The notes beneath the pieces were generated by a model. That model saw only the letters and a list, made by a program, of their open reading frames with translations, did not search any database and had not been told where the DNA came from. DNA of 5,645 nucleotides, taken from Bacillota bacterium. Its GTDB lineage: Bacteria; Bacillota_E; Sulfobacillia; Sulfobacillales; Sulfobacillaceae. Made by a program: the position numbers and the translations under genes. Of the stretch, positions 4,555-5,645 are shown in pieces (position 1 is the first letter of the stretch; each line of letters begins with the position of its first letter). Location of the stretch: the NCBI GenBank assembly GCA_021820645.1, contig JAKADJ010000181.1, positions 1 through 5,645 of the forward strand, written 5' to 3'.

Positions 4555-5448
4555 TTACGCGGCATAGGGATGTGACCCGCTCGCGACACAGGCGGCCAGC
4601 AGGCGTTCGGCAATCCGCGTGCCAAAAAATCGACGATTGAACCGATACGCAAACTCCTCTAAATACAGTTGTCCTCGGGCGCGCCCGCGCCCGTAATAGG
4701 TTCCATCAATAAAGATCTTCGCATTGCTGATGACGATATTCACCCAATGAAAGACCTCGTGAGCCTCTGGATCTCGGCTCAGGGTCACCAGGTGGTCAGC
4801 CTCGTGATCCCGTGCGGCACTGGCGTAGACGGCCGCCTCATCACTCTTCCACACCCCGAGATCTTCGACGCGCCGCCGTAGCACCGCCTTGACCGCCTCC
4901 CCGAGGTCCAACACGGTTTCTAAGAAAACGTATTGCGGGTGCCCCTGCGCCGTCAGGCTGACCTCGACGACCACCGGATCTTGGTCGGTGCCCCGACCCC
5001 GCTTGCCGGGACCATGACTTTTACCGCCGAAGTACGCGTCATCCAGTTCCACGAGTCCCCCCAGTTGATAGTGGCCATTGCGTTCGGCCATGGCCTGCTG
5101 GATTTTGTGATGCATCAACCATGCTGTTGGATACGACAGCCCGAGTTTCCGGCTCAATGTCAAGGCCGAGATGCCCCGCTTATCGTCCGCCATCAGAAAA
5201 ATCGCCAAAAACCAGGGGGAGAGGGCGACTTTCGTACGATGAAAGATCGTCCCAACTGCGACGGAGGCTTGGTAGTGATACGCGGTACATTCGCCCAGGG
5301 GTGCGGTCCGGTCGGACCGCTGGATTTTCCAATACCTACTGCCGTGACAGCGGTCACAGGCAAAGCCTTCGGGCCATCGCTGGGCAAATAGGTATTCTTG
5401 GCACGCCTCATCCGTGCCAAATTTCTTCATCCATTCAGGCAACGTCAT
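4555..5448 (-). CDS. IS1595-family (ISXO2-like) transposase, 297 aa
   Basis: A transposase that mobilises the surrounding element. The order is: N-terminal helix (LPEWMKKFGTDEACQEYLFA), zinc ribbon at ~28-70 (C31-x2-C34 ... C54), a helical linker (WFLAIFLMADDKRGISALTL), then the ISXO2-like catalytic domain. That domain has VELDDAYFGG (D136), WKSDEAAVY (D203), N242 and K244 in SNAKIF, and the family ending YRFNRR (268-273). I chose ATG 5448 over GTG 5472. Family members start at this MxLPE point, GGGGGTGG lies six bases upstream, and the extended -10 at 5486-5494 would leave GTG 5472 only a few leader bases and no ribosome site. Oddity: where C54-x-x-C is expected, the protein has C54-T-A-Y57, one base change (TGT to TAT) from Cys. 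The frame is otherwise full length. Confidence 0.88.
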   Translation of the reverse strand: MTLPEWMKKFGTDEACQEYLFAQRWPEGFACDRCHGSRYWKIQRSDRTAPLGECTAYHYQASVAVGTIFHRTKVALSPWFLAIFLMADDKRGISALTLSRKLGLSYPTAWLMHHKIQQAMAERNGHYQLGGLVELDDAYFGGKSHGPGKRGRGTDQDPVVVEVSLTAQGHPQYVFLETVLDLGEAVKAVLRRRVEDLGVWKSDEAAVYASAARDHEADHLVTLSRDPEAHEVFHWVNIVISNAKIFIDGTYYGRGRARGQLYLEEFAYRFNRRFFGTRIAERLLAACVASGSHPYAA

Positions 5449-5485
5449 CTTCGGCCACCCCCACTCGGGCACTCATTTTACCTAA

Positions 5486-5494
5486 ATTATACCA
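5486..5494 (-). promoter_or_regulatory. Extended -10 promoter of IS1595 transposase
   Basis: The minus strand reads TGGTATAAT: a perfect TATAAT preceded by the TG dinucleotide of extended -10 promoters. No good -35 hexamer lies upstream, which this class can do without. Transcription would start near 5479, about 30 bases before ATG 5448. Confidence 0.65.
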
Positions 5495-5497
5495 TGC

Positions 5498-5519
5498 GCT
5501 CTCCACTTACGGGGAGAAG
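5498..5519. other. Hairpin at the right end of the IS1595 element
   Basis: TCTCC (5500-5504) pairs with GGAGA (5513-5517) around an eight-base loop, directly upstream of the transposase promoter and within the tentative terminal repeat. It could reduce read-in from outside, but this is only suggested by position. Confidence 0.3.
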
Positions 5520-5521
5520 CC

Positions 5522-5645
5522 TGACTTATCTTATGATGTATGTACGGGAAAGGCCCAAATATAGAGGCCGTAGGACCAATCCCCGTATTTTGCGAAGTTC
5601 TGCAACCGAATGGCTGGAGTAAAGGCGAACCAAAGCACCACATAT
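5522..5645. other. Right flank with no supported gene
   Basis: No credible gene is seen. An 8-bp inverted match, TACGGGGA (5508-5515) and TCCCCGTA (5580-5587), links the IS end to this flank. The plus-strand frame through here lacks a ribosome site and is mostly antisense to the transposase. Confidence 0.4.

Larger units (their letters stand above)
4446..5521. mobile_element. IS1595-family insertion sequence, ends tentative
   Basis: A single transposase gene with little flanking sequence marks an IS1595-type element. The best end pair I can find starts GTTTTCTCC at 4446 and, reading inward on the minus strand from 5521, GGCTTCTCC. About 14 of 23 positions match, giving ~1076 bp, a normal length for simple members. 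I see no matching 8-bp duplication outside these points, so the ends may be wrong or the element may have rearranged. Confidence 0.4.

Noticed and set aside
5449..5472. GTG 5472 as IS1595 transposase start
   Set aside because: The perfect extended -10 at 5486-5494 would leave it only a few leader bases and no ribosome site; family alignment begins at ATG 5448.
1..5645. CRISPR array, toxin-antitoxin pair or complete defence system
   Set aside because: No regularly spaced repeats with unique spacers, and no paired toxin/antitoxin, nuclease, helicase or kinase motifs were found in any supported frame.

Overview
The window looks like accessory DNA from a bacterium of moderate to fairly high GC. 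The bacterial origin rests on Shine-Dalgarno starts, intrinsic terminators and a CCA-encoded tRNA. The styles of the two insertion-sequence transposases and of the broken oligopeptide-binding protein suggest a Gram-positive, Firmicutes-type host, perhaps an acidophile such as Sulfobacillus. That placement is recalled family resemblance, not something the sequence proves.

Left part (1-300): a complete tRNA-Arg with anticodon CCG and its own terminator. A repeat-rich spacer follows, holding a 22/23-bp compound direct repeat, a 12-bp palindrome and a strong minus-strand terminator. That terminator belongs to the next gene.

Small-gene module (299-1905): an XRE-type repressor on the minus strand is divergent from a 69-aa excisionase/MerR-like HTH protein on the plus strand. 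The shared spacer carries a perfect 10-bp inverted repeat and a 22-bp-spaced direct repeat. Two further well-initiated small plus-strand genes follow: an unrecognised 94-aa protein and a 66-aa protein with a CxC...CxxH zinc-finger-like pattern. A repressor facing a small DNA-binding protein, followed by short unknown genes, next to a tRNA is typical of a phage-like or integrative-element control region. No integrase and no second att copy is present, so this is inference.

Decay zone (1906-2303): mostly non-coding, with a short HTH remnant and a hairpin.

IS4-family element (2304-3825): fully delimited by perfect 13-bp terminal inverted repeats and a 7-bp target duplication (TTACAAT). Its transposase keeps the DDE residues and the YREK signature but is frameshifted near residue 67. 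The uninterrupted 468-codon frame has a non-homologous N-terminus.

Right part (3826-5645): a tiny GTG-started ORF, the last ~110 residues of an ABC-transporter peptide-binding protein (a pseudogene), and an IS1595-family transposase with an extended -10 promoter. Its zinc ribbon has lost one of four expected ligands (Cys to Tyr). Two insertion sequences and two or more gene fragments in 3.5 kb point to a site that repeatedly gains and loses DNA.
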